From assembly GCA_027186245.1 (NCBI GenBank), contig CP114481.1, positions 5,440,501-5,504,500 of the forward strand: a stretch of 64,000 nucleotides of DNA. The letters are read 5' to 3'. Made by a program: the position numbers and the translations under genes. Below the pieces are notes generated by a model. It ran no database searches. It was not told the origin of the DNA and saw only the letters and a list, made by a program, of their open reading frames with translations. This DNA comes from Coriaria nepalensis (lineage: Eukaryota; Streptophyta; Magnoliopsida; Cucurbitales; Coriariaceae). Below, piece by piece: positions 29,486 to 40,619 of this stretch; position 1 is the stretch's first letter, and every line of letters starts with the position of its first letter.

Positions 29486-29910
29486 AATGATGCAGACCCG
29501 TTGATCAACATATTGGACCCGTTAAATTTGATCGTTTATGTTGGATATGTAGAAGCATAATTTGGAAAAATTAGAGCTTACAATGCATGCATTTAAGAGA
29601 AAAAAAAGAGATGCAGATCCGTTGATCAATAGATTGGAGCCGTTAGATTTGATCGTGTGTGTTGAATATGATGGAGCATGATTTGGAGAAATTGGAGCTT
29701 CAAATACATGCATGTAAGAAGAAAAGGGAAAAATAAATGAAAAAATGAAAAGATGCAGACCCGTTGATCAACCGATTGAACCCATTAGATTTGATCGTGT
29801 GTATTGAATATGTTGGAGCATGATTCGGAGAAATTGGAGCTTCAAATACATGCATGTAAGAAGAAAAGGGAAAAAAAAGGATGCAGACCCATTATTCTAT
29901 TGATTTGAAC
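29486..29910. repeat. Tandem repeat of 120-145 bp upstream of the F-box gene
   Basis: Units start with GATGCAGACCCGTTGATCAA or a variant near 29487, 29609 and 29752, with a truncated fourth near 29880. Each full unit continues with a GTTAGATTTGATCGT-type core, a GGAGAAATTGGAGCTT-type core and CATGCATGTAAGA, then a purine-rich spacer of variable length that explains the uneven period. A related half unit precedes them at about 29425. No open frame of coding character runs through it. Confidence 0.85.
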
Positions 29911-30540
29911 GGGTCCAATCCGTTGATCAATAGGCCACCTATTGAGATCAACGGGTTTGCAGTAATTTTTTTTTTCTCTCCCTCTTTATCTCTCTCTCCC
30001 TCACCTTCCCATTAACGGGTTCAAACTCATTGATCAATGAATCCAACATTTGCAACCATTTTCATTCGCGTGTAAGTAAAGTAGAAGATGATTTTCGGGT
30101 TCGAGTTTGATATACCCTTTGCATGTGGATGAAGAAGAAGATTATGAGATTTTCAGATTTTGAGTAATGAGGAAGAAGAAGAGAGAGTTTTTGTTAGTTT
30201 TTGAGTAATAACTTTCACCCACCCAAAATTTAAAAAAAAAAAAAAATGATAGTTTATAAAATTTTTCAAAATTGAACATTTAACAAAAAAAATATTGATC
30301 ATAAGATTATTTTATCGAGTTTAATCCAAATATTAATTAAGTCGTGACTAATGTATGATTTTTTAAAATTTTTATGTGGTTTTCAAAATTGATGAGATTT
30401 TTTTTGGCCAAACAAAATTGACGCAATTTTTTAACCGATAATTATTATATTATTATATTATGATATTATTGGGCCAAGAGATGTTAATATGTTAGCTGAC
30501 TATGACTTTATCACTATCCCTTTGCATAATACAGCAAGCC
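29911..30540. other. Spacer upstream of the F-box gene
   Basis: Low complexity with CT-rich and GAAGAAGAAG tracts. Short pieces echo the preceding tandem repeat (for example a CCGTTGATCAATAGG block at about 29920). No gene is recognised. Confidence 0.4.
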
Positions 30541-30784
30541 ATAGTTGACTTCCGACCCACTCTCCCATTTTTCTTCTTTACTATTCTTATTTCTTTCTTT
30601 CATTCGGACCATTATTATTTTTAGCGACTGGATTCCTATTTCGTCTCTATAAAAACTCGAGCTTTATGATGGACTTCCAATCTTCCCTTACACATGAACA
30701 GAACACTATAAATATCTCAAAACAAACACAAACGAAATCAACAACTTATTAGACCCCAACTAAAATAATCATTTTATTTTTCCG
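30541..30784 (+). promoter_or_regulatory. Promoter and 5' UTR of the F-box gene
   Basis: Two TATA-like boxes are present: TATAAAAA at 30648-30655 and TATAAATA at 30707-30714. These are about 137 and 78 bases before the ATG. The first leaves a more usual plant 5' UTR length. A/C-rich unstructured sequence follows up to the ATG, as is common in plant leaders. Confidence 0.6.
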
Positions 30785-31798
30785 ATGGAAGCTCACCAGA
30801 GATGTGGCGGCGCCGCCTCCATCATCTCCGCCATGCATCCCGACATCCTCTTCACTCACATCCTCACCCGCCTTGATGGCCCTTCCCTCGCCTCCGCCGC
30901 ATGCGCATCGTCCCAACTACACTACCTCCTCACCACCGAAGAAAAACTCTGGCATGACATCAGCCTTGCCACGTGGCCTTCGATTAACGACCCTCGCTTA
31001 CGCCAACTCATCTCCACGTTTCCCAACGGCCACCGATCCTTTTTCTCCGACTCCTTCCCTCTTCTCGATTCCCGCTCCCCGTTTACTACCAGCCGTTCGT
31101 TTGACCCCACGACGTCGGGTTTAATCTCTGCTGTCGATATTCATTACAGGGACAACCTCGTATTTTCCAAAGTCCAAGATACAGCGATGATCAAGATGGA
31201 TTGGTTCCTCTGTTCGCCTTTCCGGGTCGATCTACTTGACCCGAAAGAATCCGTTTTGACTCCGATTCGGTACGGAAACAAAGACCCGTTAAAGCACATG
31301 AACGAGAACTTGAAGCTCAGCTGGGTCGTAATCGACCCTACACGGAAACGATCGGCGAATATATCTAACCGGAGCCCCGTATTGGTACAGCGGCACTGGC
31401 TGACCGGCGACGTGCAGCTCCGGTACACGACGATCATGGCGGGAGACGGGAGGATAGGGTCGTCGGCGGAGGTGGTGGGGTGCACGGTGGTGGTGACATG
31501 CGTGGAGAAGGAAGGGGGGGAGGTGCACGTGAGGGAGGTGAGCATGCACTTGGAGGATATGGAGGGGAGGCATCTGAATGGGAGGGACAGTTTGGGGATT
31601 TTAGGGGAAGGGGTGGGGAAGGGAAAGAGGAGGAAGGAAAGGGGAGGAGAAGGAATGGAGAGGTTTGAGGAGTATTTGGAGATGAGGAAAGAGTGGAAGG
31701 AAAGGAATCAGAGGAAGGAAACAGCCTTGGATTTGTTCTGTGTTGCTACAGGTGTTTCTATTTTTGTTGCTTTTTGGTCTTTCGTTTTATTCACATAG
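30785..31798 (+). CDS. F-box protein with C-terminal hydrophobic segment, single exon
   Basis: Codes for 337 residues without an intron, and its GC content is far higher than the flanks. Residues about 17-62 match an F-box (MHPDILFTHILTRLDGPSLA, then LHYLL and EEKLWH), the domain that binds SKP1 in SCF ubiquitin ligases. The middle contains a WFLCSPFRVDLLDPKE stretch. A basic, charged region of about 50 residues (KGKRRKERGG) precedes a final hydrophobic helix (about residues 315-336, ending WSFVLFT). This layout resembles the Arabidopsis At2g27310/At2g36090 F-box group, whose targets are poorly known. The C-terminal helix suggests membrane anchoring, which is inference. No stop or frameshift interrupts it. 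The first ATG is used because the F-box begins soon after. Confidence 0.9.
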   Translation: MEAHQRCGGAASIISAMHPDILFTHILTRLDGPSLASAACASSQLHYLLTTEEKLWHDISLATWPSINDPRLRQLISTFPNGHRSFFSDSFPLLDSRSPFTTSRSFDPTTSGLISAVDIHYRDNLVFSKVQDTAMIKMDWFLCSPFRVDLLDPKESVLTPIRYGNKDPLKHMNENLKLSWVVIDPTRKRSANISNRSPVLVQRHWLTGDVQLRYTTIMAGDGRIGSSAEVVGCTVVVTCVEKEGGEVHVREVSMHLEDMEGRHLNGRDSLGILGEGVGKGKRRKERGGEGMERFEEYLEMRKEWKERNQRKETALDLFCVATGVSIFVAFWSFVLFT

Positions 31799-32060
31799 TT
31801 CTTTATTTATTTTTATTTTTTTTGTAAATATAATTTATTTTATTGTAAAAAAAAAAAAAAGAAATTGAGGGAATAGAAAATAAGAAAACAGAGTGTATAA
31901 ACAAATATATTCTTTTTACGAACAATAAATTTGTCTTAGAGCTTTGAATGATTAGCACATAAATGAGTGAAATTTATGACTTATACATAGAGTAGCTAAA
32001 ATGGATGATATTCTTAAACTGTGGATTACTCATTTGGTTGTTTTTCCTAAACGATAAAGG
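31799..32060. other. 3' flank of the F-box gene
   Basis: T-rich and A-rich sequence with a possible polyadenylation signal AATAAA at 31924-31929. No further gene. Confidence 0.5.
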
Positions 32061-32068
32061 TATATAGT

Positions 32069-32555
32069 CCTTATATTTTGCTTGCTAAGGGAGTTAAAAG
32101 ACCCCTACATTTTAAATAAAGTAAGAAAACTCCTTATTTTTTATATAACGTGCTAAAAGGCCCCTATAGTTAACATATTCCGTTTGCAACTAAAGGACTG
32201 CTGACTTGCACGTTGAACTAGTGGCAACGAATAGTGAAGTGATTGCCGCCGCCGGCGGTGGTTGGTTTTCTAATGGGGGTTGGGGTAAATAAAAGGAGAT
32301 GATGAATAAGGAAGAATTATGGGGGAAAATAAATTATATGAAAGTCAGGGATCAAACAAAAAAAAGTCAGTTTTTTATTTTTCAATTATTTTGCTCATGA
32401 AAAATGCTGATTCAGCATGCCCAGCTCAACAATACGTTGGTTTTTAAACGGAAATTTAAATGGTAGGGGCTGTTTAGTACATTTTGTAAAATACAAGGGT
32501 TTAATTTCTATATTTTAAAATACTAGGTTCTTTAGCCCCTCTATCAAAATAAGTT
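32069..32555. mobile_element. MITE-like element with imperfect inverted ends
   Basis: The left end has GCTAAGGGAGTTAAAAGACC followed by a TACATTTTAAA block. The right end has, inverted, the pair CTTTAGCCCCT and a TATTTTAAAATACTA block. Internal copies of the GGCCCCTATAG / TAGGGGCTGTTTAG type repeat the pattern closer to the centre. A GC-rich patch (about 32245-32262) with GCCGCCGGCGG sits in the loop. There is no ORF. Target duplications could not be fixed, so the extent is approximate. Confidence 0.5.
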
Positions 32556-33840
32556 GTTTTTATTTTTTATTTCTTTTATAACATAAAAATACATAATTTT
32601 TTTTTTTACACATAATAAAGAGTCGTGTAAAATTTTATAGAAATATTTCAAGTATGAAATATAATTTGAGTTAGTGATAATATATTAAATTAAATTTTAT
32701 TATAATTATAAATATTATATTATTTTTTTAATAAGTATATATATGGATATTTATAATGTGATTTAATTTATTAAACGTCTATTAATCATATTCATATATA
32801 AAAAAAATTTATGTATATATATATATAGTTTTTAAACTTGAGGAATTTTTAGATAATTAAACTTAAAATGTAAGAGAGAAGCTTCTACCATCTTTTTCTT
32901 TCTCTAATTTGTTTCTCATTTAATAATTTTTGTCTCTCCGATTGTAGGAGTAGTTCTCTTCCTAATTGGAGATGTTTCTAAACTCTGGCCTCATATCTAT
33001 TACAAGTTCTAGTATGGTCGCTCCGATCGATTTGCTCAGGTTTGTCTCGTTCTCCCAATCTGGTCGAGTGAAAAAATTTCTTGCCTCAAATTCTTGTTGA
33101 TCAATTGTGCTTATTACTCGATCTTTTAAGGGGCTACATTTTTCTGCTTGTGCTAGATCTAGCTTATTAGATCTACTCTCTTCCGTTTCTAATTAGCATA
33201 TTAATAATAGTTTTTTTTTTTTTTGGAGTTTTTTTATTATTTTATTTTCAATAAGTAACTGGGATTTGAGGAGCTTAGTCGGCTGATTAAGAATGAAAGT
33301 CTCTGCTTGTTGGCGTTTTGCAATTTGGGAAGCCAAATAGTGACCTCGGTGGATTAATGCATATTTCTTTTAGGATTACGTATATTCTCAATAGTGTAGA
33401 ACGAGGTCAAATGGAATGTGTCTTCTAAGTATTCGATTAAATGTCTAGAATAGTGGTTTAACTTTGAATACAGTGCCTAAGCATTTAGTGCAATTGACTC
33501 GTTTATTATCTCGTCTAACGGATGAAGTGTCCTACACTCCCCCCTTCCCCCATCAATTCCTATAACAATGTAATATCGAGTTTGTTTAAGTTGTGGTATT
33601 ATGTTATGGTAGTGCTTTCGAATTAGTTTTTCGTATGTGTTTAATAATTTTACGGGTTATGATATTGTTGGGATTTGTAATTCTTTTAGATTTAAATAAA
33701 ATTTCTTGCTTCGGCAAAGAAGAAGAAAAAAAAAAAAAAAGCTTAAAATGTAAACTATTATCTTCAATTAACTATATTAGTAAACGATAATGAACGTAGT
33801 CAACGTAGAGCAATAACATTGAAGATAAGATATATAGGAA
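32556..33840. other. Spacer with one possible 5' exon
   Basis: Mostly AT-rich. On the plus strand an ATG at 32972 opens a 22-residue frame ending at a good donor, CTCAG|GTTTGT (exon would be 32972-33039). A CT-rich, intron-like stretch with plausible splice motifs follows. No second exon with recognisable coding sequence was found before 33840, so this may be a relic first exon or chance. Confidence 0.25.
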
Positions 33841-35669
33841 ATGGTCATTCATCATGAAACGCAGGAAACTAACACGAGGACAAGGCACACTGAACCTATG
33901 GGATCAAACATCATTAGGGGTAAGACTCAACAACACGCGTTCAAACGTTCATGGTCCACACTGACACTCATGAATGATTCCCGATTAGTATGGGAAACTT
34001 CAAGTACCATCTGCTCGACGTCTTTCCTTCCTGGTCATCTTCCTTCCTTCGGGTAGAACGACACTAGACTGCACAGTAGGTGGTTGGTTACCAAGGGAAT
34101 TAACATCTGAATCTCCTTCCATATTCATTTCAAAGTTTGGGATGGAAATTGAACAAGTTATACCATTGTCTCCTTGCAAGGTGAGGCTATATATAGTAAA
34201 TGTGCGATGTATGGATGAGCTAGAAGACAACTAGGGGGATGTACACTTTTATGTGGACCTCCATAAGGCGAGTGTGTTGCTATCATTTCATGTTTCTCTA
34301 ATTTGTTGTTTTTATTTTATTATTGTCATATATTAGTAGGAAGGGTAGATATTGTGTGCTTGATTGATAAACGTATTGGGATGTAAGTAAATTATAATGT
34401 AAGTAAATTATAAGCTCTTTAAAAATTTCATATTATATTTCTCGTGCTTTTGATGATGGTTACAAATTTCGGAAAAAGTGATTGGACTCACAACATCACT
34501 ATATAATTCTAGAATATAATTTCAAACGTTATATAGATGGTTTGAACTTGAGCCAAACTCATGAATCACCTTGCCCAATTATTTGGACAACTCCTAAAAA
34601 TTATTTACACATTGAATTGCCTTATTACATCCGCATACTTCCAACTCTGACCAATGCCTATTTCATGGTCGGAACTATCTTCCGAGACGGACCCACGAGT
34701 AAGGCTGGCGTTAGAAGAGGAAGGGTTCTTGAAAGAAGATGATGCGACTTCGAGGTTCCATGGGATCCCTACATATCAACGTACAGTTGTGCAAACATGC
34801 GCAGAGTATTCAGTTGCAGCTTTTATTCAAACGGCAGTCTCTAATGAAACTGAACCCCTTTGATAACCAGCAAATCAAAGGAATAATGCCGTCCATCAAC
34901 AACCCGACCTTCATTAAAGGGATTGAAAGTCAAGAAAAAATTGACGATTACTGCAGATACAAGTGTGTCAGCTCATATCGGACCAGATACCTCTGGCCGA
35001 AAGGATAAGACGGTCAAAGTGAAAAATAAAAAAAATATTCAAGTAATACATGCATTGAAATTATGTATCCATCTACCTATATCGGTACCGTGTCAGTTCC
35101 ATGTAGGTATGTGATTAGTATTCCCAAATAAAATCGAAATGGCTAATCGATAGCCAGAAAAGCGAACTTCGTCACATAATTACTGAGAACGTTGTTAAAT
35201 CGAAATAGCATCAGCAACATGCATTATATCTAAGACCCATATTGATGGCATGTTTTAAAAGCCTTTTTTATGGACTACGATGGAACACATATGAATAGAG
35301 CATATCACATCAAGATATTTAAAAATCTGTATGTACATGTTGTGTCCTATTGCAATGTTAGATGAAAAGAAAAGAAAATAAAATAAATTTTTCGAGAGAA
35401 AAAAAAATAAAAAAAATAAAAAAAAATAATAATGCCATATGTCTGTTATGAATAACAAATGAAGGTAAAAGAAAAAGAAATTTACGTACGGGTGGAGCAT
35501 TTAAAGAAAACACAAAAATAGGTTAACAAAGGAAATTTATGCACAAGGAGATCGATCGAGATAGAGATGAGACGCACTTGAATTATAGGGACGTAGAGGG
35601 AGAGATGTGGTGAATGTGGGAGGAACGTATGAGGTGGTGTCAATAGTGTAAGCATACAGTAAGGAGATA
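33841..35669. other. Unassigned region with short open frames
   Basis: Several 60-90 residue open frames occur on both strands (for example 34000-34230 minus and 34482-34742 plus). Composition is less AT-rich than in the spacers. None has a domain I recognise. Position suggests this could be the far end of the Harbinger transposon whose transposase ends near 35750, but no terminal inverted repeat was identified. An A-rich tract lies at 35396-35430. Confidence 0.3.
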
Positions 35670-35899
35670 TTAATATATAAGCCAATTTTTAAAACATATC
35701 GAATAAATGTTCCCTAAAGGAAAGTACATATGATGGTTTGAAAATAGATAGTCTAGTTGTTGTGACGACGAAGCGCCTTGTGCAATACTGTCCCGAATAG
35801 TAGCCATCTGATCAGCACGTATGTGGGAAAAATCAATGGCCTCCATCAGAAACTCTTGGGGAGGGTGCACATGATGAATGGGTTTGCCAGAGATTGATC
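35670..35899 (-). pseudogene. C-terminal part of PIF/Harbinger transposase, separated by copia 2
   Basis: The minus-strand frame at 35670-35870 includes QMATIRDSIAQGAS, which resembles the '(F/I)RD-(S/N)-I-A' motif that ends plant PIF/Harbinger transposases. It abuts the left target duplication of copia 2. Read on the minus strand it is the natural continuation of the transposase at 41243-42443 once copia 2 is set aside. Assignment is by this motif and position, so moderate. Confidence 0.45.
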
Positions 35900-36564
35900 T
35901 CTTCGAAGATTATTTATTTGGTTAGTGATTTTACAATTAAAAATTAATAAAAAATATTAACTTTTTGATTCCTTAATCTAAATACATTGACTCTAATTTT
36001 ATTATCTTCCTCTCTTCATTTATGACTTGTTGCAATTGATTTGAAGGTGATCGGATCACTAAAACTCAACTTGAGGCATAATATTACTTTGACTATTTTA
36101 TTGATTTTGACATTGTGAAGTTTTCTGTTTTAGAGTATTTTTGACATTAAATGAAACTGTTCTGACCTCAAGCAAGTTTGTTTAAGTTGGTTGGACCTCA
36201 AGTTTCGAGATCAAGCATGCCAAAATCTATCATCTCACTTTTGGTGTTTTAGCATAAAGCCAAAAGCTATTTTTACAGTAACAATTTTTTACCTTTTGCT
36301 ATTTTTTTAGAAACAGCTTTTTTTGCTGTTTTTGTGTGCTTGATTGTACTTAGCACTTTTGTAATGTCTAATATAATATTGTAACTTCTAATCCTAGTTG
36401 ATTAGAGATGTCTTAGTTTACTTTAACTTTAGTAATTATTCTGATTTGTAATTATCTATTTGTTAAGTATTAATGAAATGAAAAACTTGCATTTTGGCAA
36501 GTAGGAAAAATTTACAAACTCAAGTGTTCTGTTTTGTTTTGCTCTCAACTTCAAAATTCTAACA
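35900..36564 (+). repeat. 5' LTR of copia 2
   Basis: 665 bases, starting TCTTCGAAGATT and ending TTCTAACA. It aligns with the 3' LTR over its full length. Confidence 0.94.
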
Positions 36565-36576
36565 TGGTACCAGAGC
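36565..36576 (+). other. Primer binding site of copia 2
   Basis: TGGTACCAGAGC, directly after the LTR. It differs by one base from the initiator methionine tRNA site used by most plant copia elements. Confidence 0.9.
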
Positions 36577-36679
36577 TTAATTCTTAAGGGGCTGATCATC
36601 ATCCATTCTTTCTCTCCAACTTCAATCGATAAAAAAAAAAGATTCTTACCTACTAAAAAAAAATAGAAAAATCTTCCAA

Positions 36680-37560
36680 TAATGTGAATCTTCCCTCTCC
36701 ACCTCTTTTCAGTGGGAAAAACTATCACATATGGAATGAAAATATGCAAAATTACCTTATTGCATTTAATCTATGAGAAGCAGTGGAAGAAGGCTATAAA
36801 CCTCCTGCTGAAGATGAGCACTTCATAGTCAACCAACTGAAGGCAGACAAGGAAAAGAGATTGAAGAACTATAAAACCCTTACAGTCATCCAATCTGTCA
36901 TTTCAAATGAGATTCACACAAGAATTCTTAGCCTAAAAAATGCCAAATTAGTGTGGAATACTCTTCAAGCACAATTCCATGGAACCAAAAGGGTTAGAAC
37001 TGTCAACTTGCTCACTGCAAGAAGAGACTTTGAAGCTCTAAAAATGAAAAATGATGAACCTATCAAGGCTTATGTGGATAAGCTAAATGAGATTGTGAGT
37101 CAAATGAGAATGCTAGGAAGTGACATTATTGAGAGCTCCATCGTGAACAAAGTGTTGGTGACCTTGCCTTCCAAATTTAACTCAAAAGTGGATGTTATAG
37201 AGGAAAGCAAAGATCTGTCCAAACTGACCATGAATGAACTCATAGGCTCACTTCAAGCAAATGAGAAGAGACATTCAAATAGGACAAATGCAACTACAGA
37301 AGGTGCTTTCTTTACAAATCAGAAAAACCTTGGAAAAGGGACAACCAAGGCAGCAGCTCCAAACCTTCAAATCCTACAAGCAAGAAGAAGGAACACACTT
37401 GCACCATTTGCAAGAGAAATGGGCACTTTGAAAAGAATTGTTGGAACAAGGGCAAACCTCAATGCTCCTAGTGTAAAAGATTCGGTCATGTGGAGAAGGA
37501 GTGTAGAAAAAGGAAGTATGAAACAGAAAATCACAAATCTCAGCAAGCAAATCATGTTGA
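36680..37560 (+). pseudogene. Gag of copia 2, broken
   Basis: The N-terminal part reads from about 36700 and is interrupted by TGA at about 36774. The 280-residue frame starting 36783 contains the UBN2-type gag core (AKLVWNTLQAQFHG, DFEALKMKNDEP, VNKVLVTLPSKF). Near 37380 the true frame shifts, and two zinc knuckles follow in another frame: CTICKRNGHFEKNC, then a second starting CSxCKRFGHVEKEC in which x is a stop. Confidence 0.9.
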
Positions 37561-38660
37561 AGATGAAGAAAATGCTTTCATGGTCACACAAGCCAAAAGA
37601 CCAAGACAAAAGCATGAATGGTTGATTGATAGTGGATGTACAAGTCACATGACCTTCAACAAAGACTTGTTTCTCAGCCTAGACATGTCAAGCAAGACAC
37701 ATGTCATTGTTGGCAATGGTGAAACTCTAAGGGCAGAAGGAAGAAGGACTGTTTCTGTCAAGATAAACAATGGAGCAAGGACAATCAAAGATGTTCTTTA
37801 TGTTCCTAATCTAGATCAGATCTTCTCAGTGTGGGGCAAATCATGAAGAGTGGCTGCTGTCTTACCTTCCAAGAAGAATACTGCAGAATCCTAAATTCCA
37901 ACATGAAGCTGATTGCTCAGGCCAAGATCAACAACAACAGCTTCTCTCTAAATTGGGAAAATGGTGATCATATGATGAGCAAATTTGATGAATTGTGGCT
38001 TTGGCACAAAAGATATGGCCATTGTGACCTAAGGAAACTTAGCATTTTAAGCTCAAAAGGGATGGTTGAAGACATTCCAAAGTTGCAAGTTCAAACTGAA
38101 ATTTGTGAATGCTGTCAACTTGGAAAAATAAAGAGGAAACTTTTTCCTATTAACCAAGATAATATGGCATCTAAGAAGCTTCAGCTTGTTCACTCCGATG
38201 TATGTAAACCTATGAAGGTTCCCTCCTTGAACAACAACAAATTCTTTCTACTGTTTATAGATGATCAAATAAAGTATGGTTGGATTTACTTTCTCAAGAA
38301 CAAATCAGAAGTGTTCGGGCTGTTCAAGAAGTTCAAAACCTTGGTTGAAGCTCAGTCAGAAAAGAAAATCAAAGTCTTAAGAACTGAAAATGGAGAGGAA
38401 TACATCTCAACTGAGTTCAAACATTTTTATGAAACTCAAGGCATTATCCACAAATTTACAGTGCCTTATTCACCTTAGTAAAATGGTGTTGCTGAAAGAA
38501 GAAACCGGTGATGTCTAGAAGTATGTTGTTTGAGAAGAAGATCCCCAAAAGGTTTTGGGCTGAGGCAGCCTTCACCTTTGTACATCTGCTGAACAGACTT
38601 CCTACTAAAGCTATAGAGGGAAAAACTCCATATGAGACATAGTTCAACCTCAAACCTTCT
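37490..38660 (+). pseudogene. Protease and integrase of copia 2, broken
   Basis: The protease active site is WLIDSGCTSHMT, intact. A frame change at about 37840 separates it from the integrase frame (37831-38478). The zinc region HKRYGH...CECCQLGK is present. The first catalytic Asp is in HSDVCKP. The second has become Glu (RTENGEEY in place of the family's RTDNGGE type). The third, Glu of NGVAERRN, lies just past a TAG at about 38476 that replaces a glutamine codon. The integrase is inactive by several independent changes. Confidence 0.9.
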
Positions 38661-38999
38661 GTCTCTCATCTTAAAGTATTTGGTTCAATTTGCTTCATCC
38701 ATGTCCCTGATGCCAAGAGGGATAAACTCTCTAAAAAATTAGAAAAGTGTGTGATGGTTAGTTATAGTGCTGAAAGTAAGGGATATAGAGTTTTCAACCC
38801 AAAGTCCAACAAGGTTATGGTCAGTAGGGATGTAACCTTTGATGAGTTAGCAAGCCTCAAATGAGACAATGAAGATGAAGAAAGCTCGGAATTATTGATG
38901 GAGGAGCAAGCTGTGCAATTTGAACATTTGTTTGATGAAGAGGATAAACAAGAAAATCCAAGGTTCATAAGCATTGATTATGTGTATCAAAAGATGCAA

Positions 39000-40619
39000 C
39001 TTGGCCATCTCAGAACCTAGATGCTATGAAGAGGCCAAAGGTGATCCAAATTGGGAACAAGCAATGAATGAGGAGATTTCCACAATCAACAAGAATGAGA
39101 CTTGGAAACTAACCAAGAAACCATAAGGCAAGAAAACTATTGGGGTAAAGTGAATTAATCTCTATTAGGGTAAAGTGAATTAATCTACAAGGTTAAAGTC
39201 AATCCGGATAGAACCGCCAAGAGGCACAAAGCAAGACTTGTTGTTAAGGGATATTCACAACAACATGGAGTTGATTATGGAGACACTTTTGCTCCAGTTG
39301 CTAGATTGGATACAATCAGAATGCTAATAGCTATTGCAGCTTCAAAAGGGTGGAAAATTGATCAACTTGATGTCAAGTCAGCCTTCCTTAATGGCTACCT
39401 AGAGGAGGAGATCTATGTGGCTTAACATGAGGGATTCATCACAATGGGAAAGGAAGATCAAGTGTATAGACTTCACAAAGCTCTATATGGACTGAAACAA
39501 GCTCCAAGAGCTGGGTATGCAAGGATCAATGGCTACCTCATCAGCAAAGGCTTACTGAGGAGTGAGAGTGATCAAACTCTTATCAAACAAGGTATCTCAA
39601 CTCTAATTGTCTCTTTATATGTTGATGACTTGTTGGTGATCGGGTGTGAGTCTGGCCAAGTGGAAAAATTCAAATCTGATATGAAAATAGAATTTGAGAT
39701 GACTGATCTTGGAAGCATGAGATATTTTCTTGTAATGGAGATTCTCCAACTATCTAATGAGATCTTTATATCTCAAGCTAAGTATTCTAATGACCTTTTG
39801 AAAATGTTCAAGATGAAATGCTCTAAACCTGTTTTCACTCCCCTAGTTGCTGGTGAAAAGTTATCCAAATCTGATGGTTCATAAAAGGTGGATTTAACAA
39901 GTTTTAGGAGTCTCATAGGAGGTCTTATGTTCCTAGCAGCAACAAGGCCTAATCTTATGCAAGCTACCTACTTACTCTCTAGATTTATGTATGAGCCAAC
40001 TCAAATGCATAATGGGGCTGCCAAGAGAATGTTGAGATATCTAAGTGGCACCTCATCTAATGAAATCTGGTATGAGAAGGGAGAATTAAATTTACATGGT
40101 TATGTAGACGATGATTGGGTCGGATCAATTGATGACATGAAAAGCACAAGTGGTTTCTGCTTCTCACTTGGCTCAGGGGTTTTCTACTGGAGCTCCAAGA
40201 AATAGCAAGTAGTTGCTCAATCAACGGCTGAAGCTAAGTACATTGCAGCAGCCTTAACAGCCAATCAAACAACTTGGATAAGGAAAATGATGAAAGATCT
40301 TGGTTTCATTCAATTGGATCCTACAACTATCTACTGTGATAGTCAATATGCTATTGCCATATCTGAAAATCCAATTCAGTTTGGAAAAACAGAGCATATT
40401 TTGATCAAGTTTCATGTGATTAGGGAGCTCATCAAAAATGGAGAAATAAGGTTGGAATATTGCAATTCTGAAAATCAGAATGTTGACATCTTTACCAAGC
40501 CTCTCTTCGGGTTCAAGTTTGATTATTTCAAATGCAAATTGGGAGTCACTCACAAAACATTGAAGGAGGAGTGTTTGAAGATTGCTTGTTTGGTTAGTGA
40601 TTTCATAATTGGAAATTAG
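39000..40619 (+). pseudogene. Reverse transcriptase and RNase H of copia 2, broken
   Basis: RT motifs are present: [46 protein letters not shown] and an intact YVDD (LYVDDLLVIG). A stop at about 39422 and another at about 39881 break it. A 25-base tandem duplication (39137-39161 and 39162-39186) shifts the frame at the start of RT. RNase H spans 39888-40619, with a TAG at about 40203, and includes YCDSQYAIAIS and HILIKFHVIREL. Confidence 0.9.
39137..39186 (+). repeat. 25-bp tandem duplication inside copia 2
   Basis: Two adjacent 25-base units differ at one position. Each contains GGTAAAGTGAATTAATCT. As 25 is not a multiple of three, the duplication is frame-breaking and arose after the element lost coding constraint. 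Confidence 0.93.

Noticed and set aside
30804..31668. Several 60-130 residue open frames on both strands across the F-box gene
   Set aside because: They overlap a clear 337-residue gene in other frames and owe their openness to its high GC content; none has a domain.
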